Source: an uncultured Clostridia bacterium
GTDB taxonomy: Bacteria > Bacillota > Clostridia > Oscillospirales > Ruminococcaceae
Reading direction: 5' to 3'
Assembly (NCBI GenBank): GCA_947632425.1
Contig: CANRPG010000127.1
Span: forward strand, 1-6,020
Length of the DNA stretch: 6,020 nt
Part shown: piece after piece, positions 5,330 to 6,020 of the stretch
Numbering within the stretch: position 1 is the first letter of the stretch
How the letters are laid out: each line of letters opens with the position of its first letter
Made by a program: the position numbers and the translations under genes
Notes under the pieces: generated by a model
Databases searched by the model: none
Seen by the model: only the letters and a program-made list of their open reading frames with translations
Told to the model about the DNA's origin: nothing

Positions 5330-6020
5330 TTACCGCCTTTCTCCCCTTTTTATTACCTCTGCCGCTATCTGCTCCAGCTTTGAATATTCGTCCAGCACAG
5401 AACAGCTTGCGCGTATCTTAGCGCTGTCGGGCAGCCCCTTTACATACCATATAACGTGCTTTCTCGCCTCGCGCATACCATGCTCCTCGCCGAGGGTATC
5501 GCACAGCATTTTCGCGTGCCTGAGCATGACCCTCATGCGTTCTTCAAGAGGCGGCTCGGGCAAAATTTCACCCGTTTCAAAATAATGCTCCACCTGCTCA
5601 AACACCCACGGTCTGCCGTAAGATGCCCTGCCTATCATGACAAGGTCGCAGCCCGTTTCACTGTACATTCTTTCGCAGTCAAGCGCGGTTTTAACATCGC
5701 CGTTGCCTATCACGGGTATCTTCACATTTTTCTTGACCTGCTTTATAATGCCCCAGTCAGCCTCGCCGCTGTAAAACTGCTTTCGCGTTCTGCCGTGCAC
5801 CGCAACAGCCTTTACGCCTGCCGCTTCAAGCCCCTGCGCTATATATACGGCGTTTATGTTTTCCTCGTCCCAGCCTGCGCGAATTTTAGCGGTAACGGGG
5901 CAAGATGCGTTTTCAACAGCCGCTTTTGCAATTGCGAAGGCGGTTTCGGGCGTTTTCATAAGCGCGCTGCCGCCGCCGTTGTTTACCACCTTAGGCACGG
6001 GGCAGCCCATGTTTATATCT
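5330..6020 (-). CDS. dusB: tRNA-dihydrouridine synthase, DusB type (N-terminus beyond the window)
   Basis: About 229 C-terminal residues are visible; the frame is open at base 6020, and roughly 95 N-terminal residues should lie outside. Dus enzymes reduce uridines of tRNA to dihydrouridine with FMN and NADPH. The visible part begins with the family signature DINMGCPVPKVVNNGGGSAL, whose Cys is the catalytic acid. It continues with the TIM-barrel FMN site: the Lys of TAKIRAGWD, AVHGRTRKQFYSG, IPVIGNGDV and MIGRASYGRPW. The C-terminal helical tRNA-binding domain contains EARKHVIWYVKGLPDSAKIR. The ATG at 6010 is only the internal Met of NMGCP and not a start. NMGCP plus NNGGGSAL favours the DusB/NifR3 branch over DusA or DusC, though the substrate position cannot be read from sequence. 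It is the first visible gene of the operon, 2 nt before rsmI. Confidence 0.94.
   Translation of the reverse strand, partial: DINMGCPVPKVVNNGGGSALMKTPETAFAIAKAAVENASCPVTAKIRAGWDEENINAVYIAQGLEAAGVKAVAVHGRTRKQFYSGEADWGIIKQVKKNVKIPVIGNGDVKTALDCERMYSETGCDLVMIGRASYGRPWVFEQVEHYFETGEILPEPPLEERMRVMLRHAKMLCDTLGEEHGMREARKHVIWYVKGLPDSAKIRASCSVLDEYSKLEQIAAEVIKRGERR

Overview
The window is a stretch of bacterial chromosome in which every supported gene lies on the minus strand. The gene set ([FeFe]-hydrogenase maturase HydE beside housekeeping genes), the strong sigma-A-type promoters with 17-bp spacers, the GGAGG-like ribosome binding sites, medium GC with AT-rich gaps and frequent ATA isoleucine codons all suggest an anaerobic, hydrogen-producing Clostridia member. 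A Ruminococcus/Oscillospiraceae-type gut organism is my best guess. That assignment is inference.

Right to left, in the direction of transcription, there are three units. Unit A (6020 down to 1976) is a tightly packed operon: a tRNA-dihydrouridine synthase (5' end outside the window), rsmI, rimI, tsaD and hydE. Gaps are 2 to 4 nt, or the genes overlap by 8 and 4 nt, and the operon ends at an intrinsic terminator over the hydE stop codon. The first four products modify the translation apparatus: tRNA dihydrouridine, 16S rRNA 2'-O-methylation, protein N-terminal acetylation and tRNA t6A37. The fifth, HydE, builds the hydrogenase H-cluster and is functionally out of place. No other hydrogenase gene is visible.

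Unit B (1863 down to 544) is a single gene with its own promoter and terminator. It encodes a 405-residue protein with one N-terminal membrane anchor and a large extracytoplasmic part of unknown function, whose two C-terminal segments look like PepSY/YycI-type modules. Its promoter is bracketed by a perfect 12-bp inverted repeat, and two TTGTG/CACAA dyads lie upstream.

Unit C (503 down to 1, leaving the window) encodes a protein with an N-terminal ribbon-helix-helix DNA-binding domain and a long helical C-terminal region. It has a near-perfect promoter and a 38-bp dyad element at the predicted transcription start, which makes autoregulation likely.

There are no RNA genes, CRISPR arrays, insertion sequences or other mobile elements that I can support. 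The least described parts are unit C with its dyad, and the membrane protein of unit B with its flanked promoter. The rest is ordinary core genome in an uncommon arrangement.
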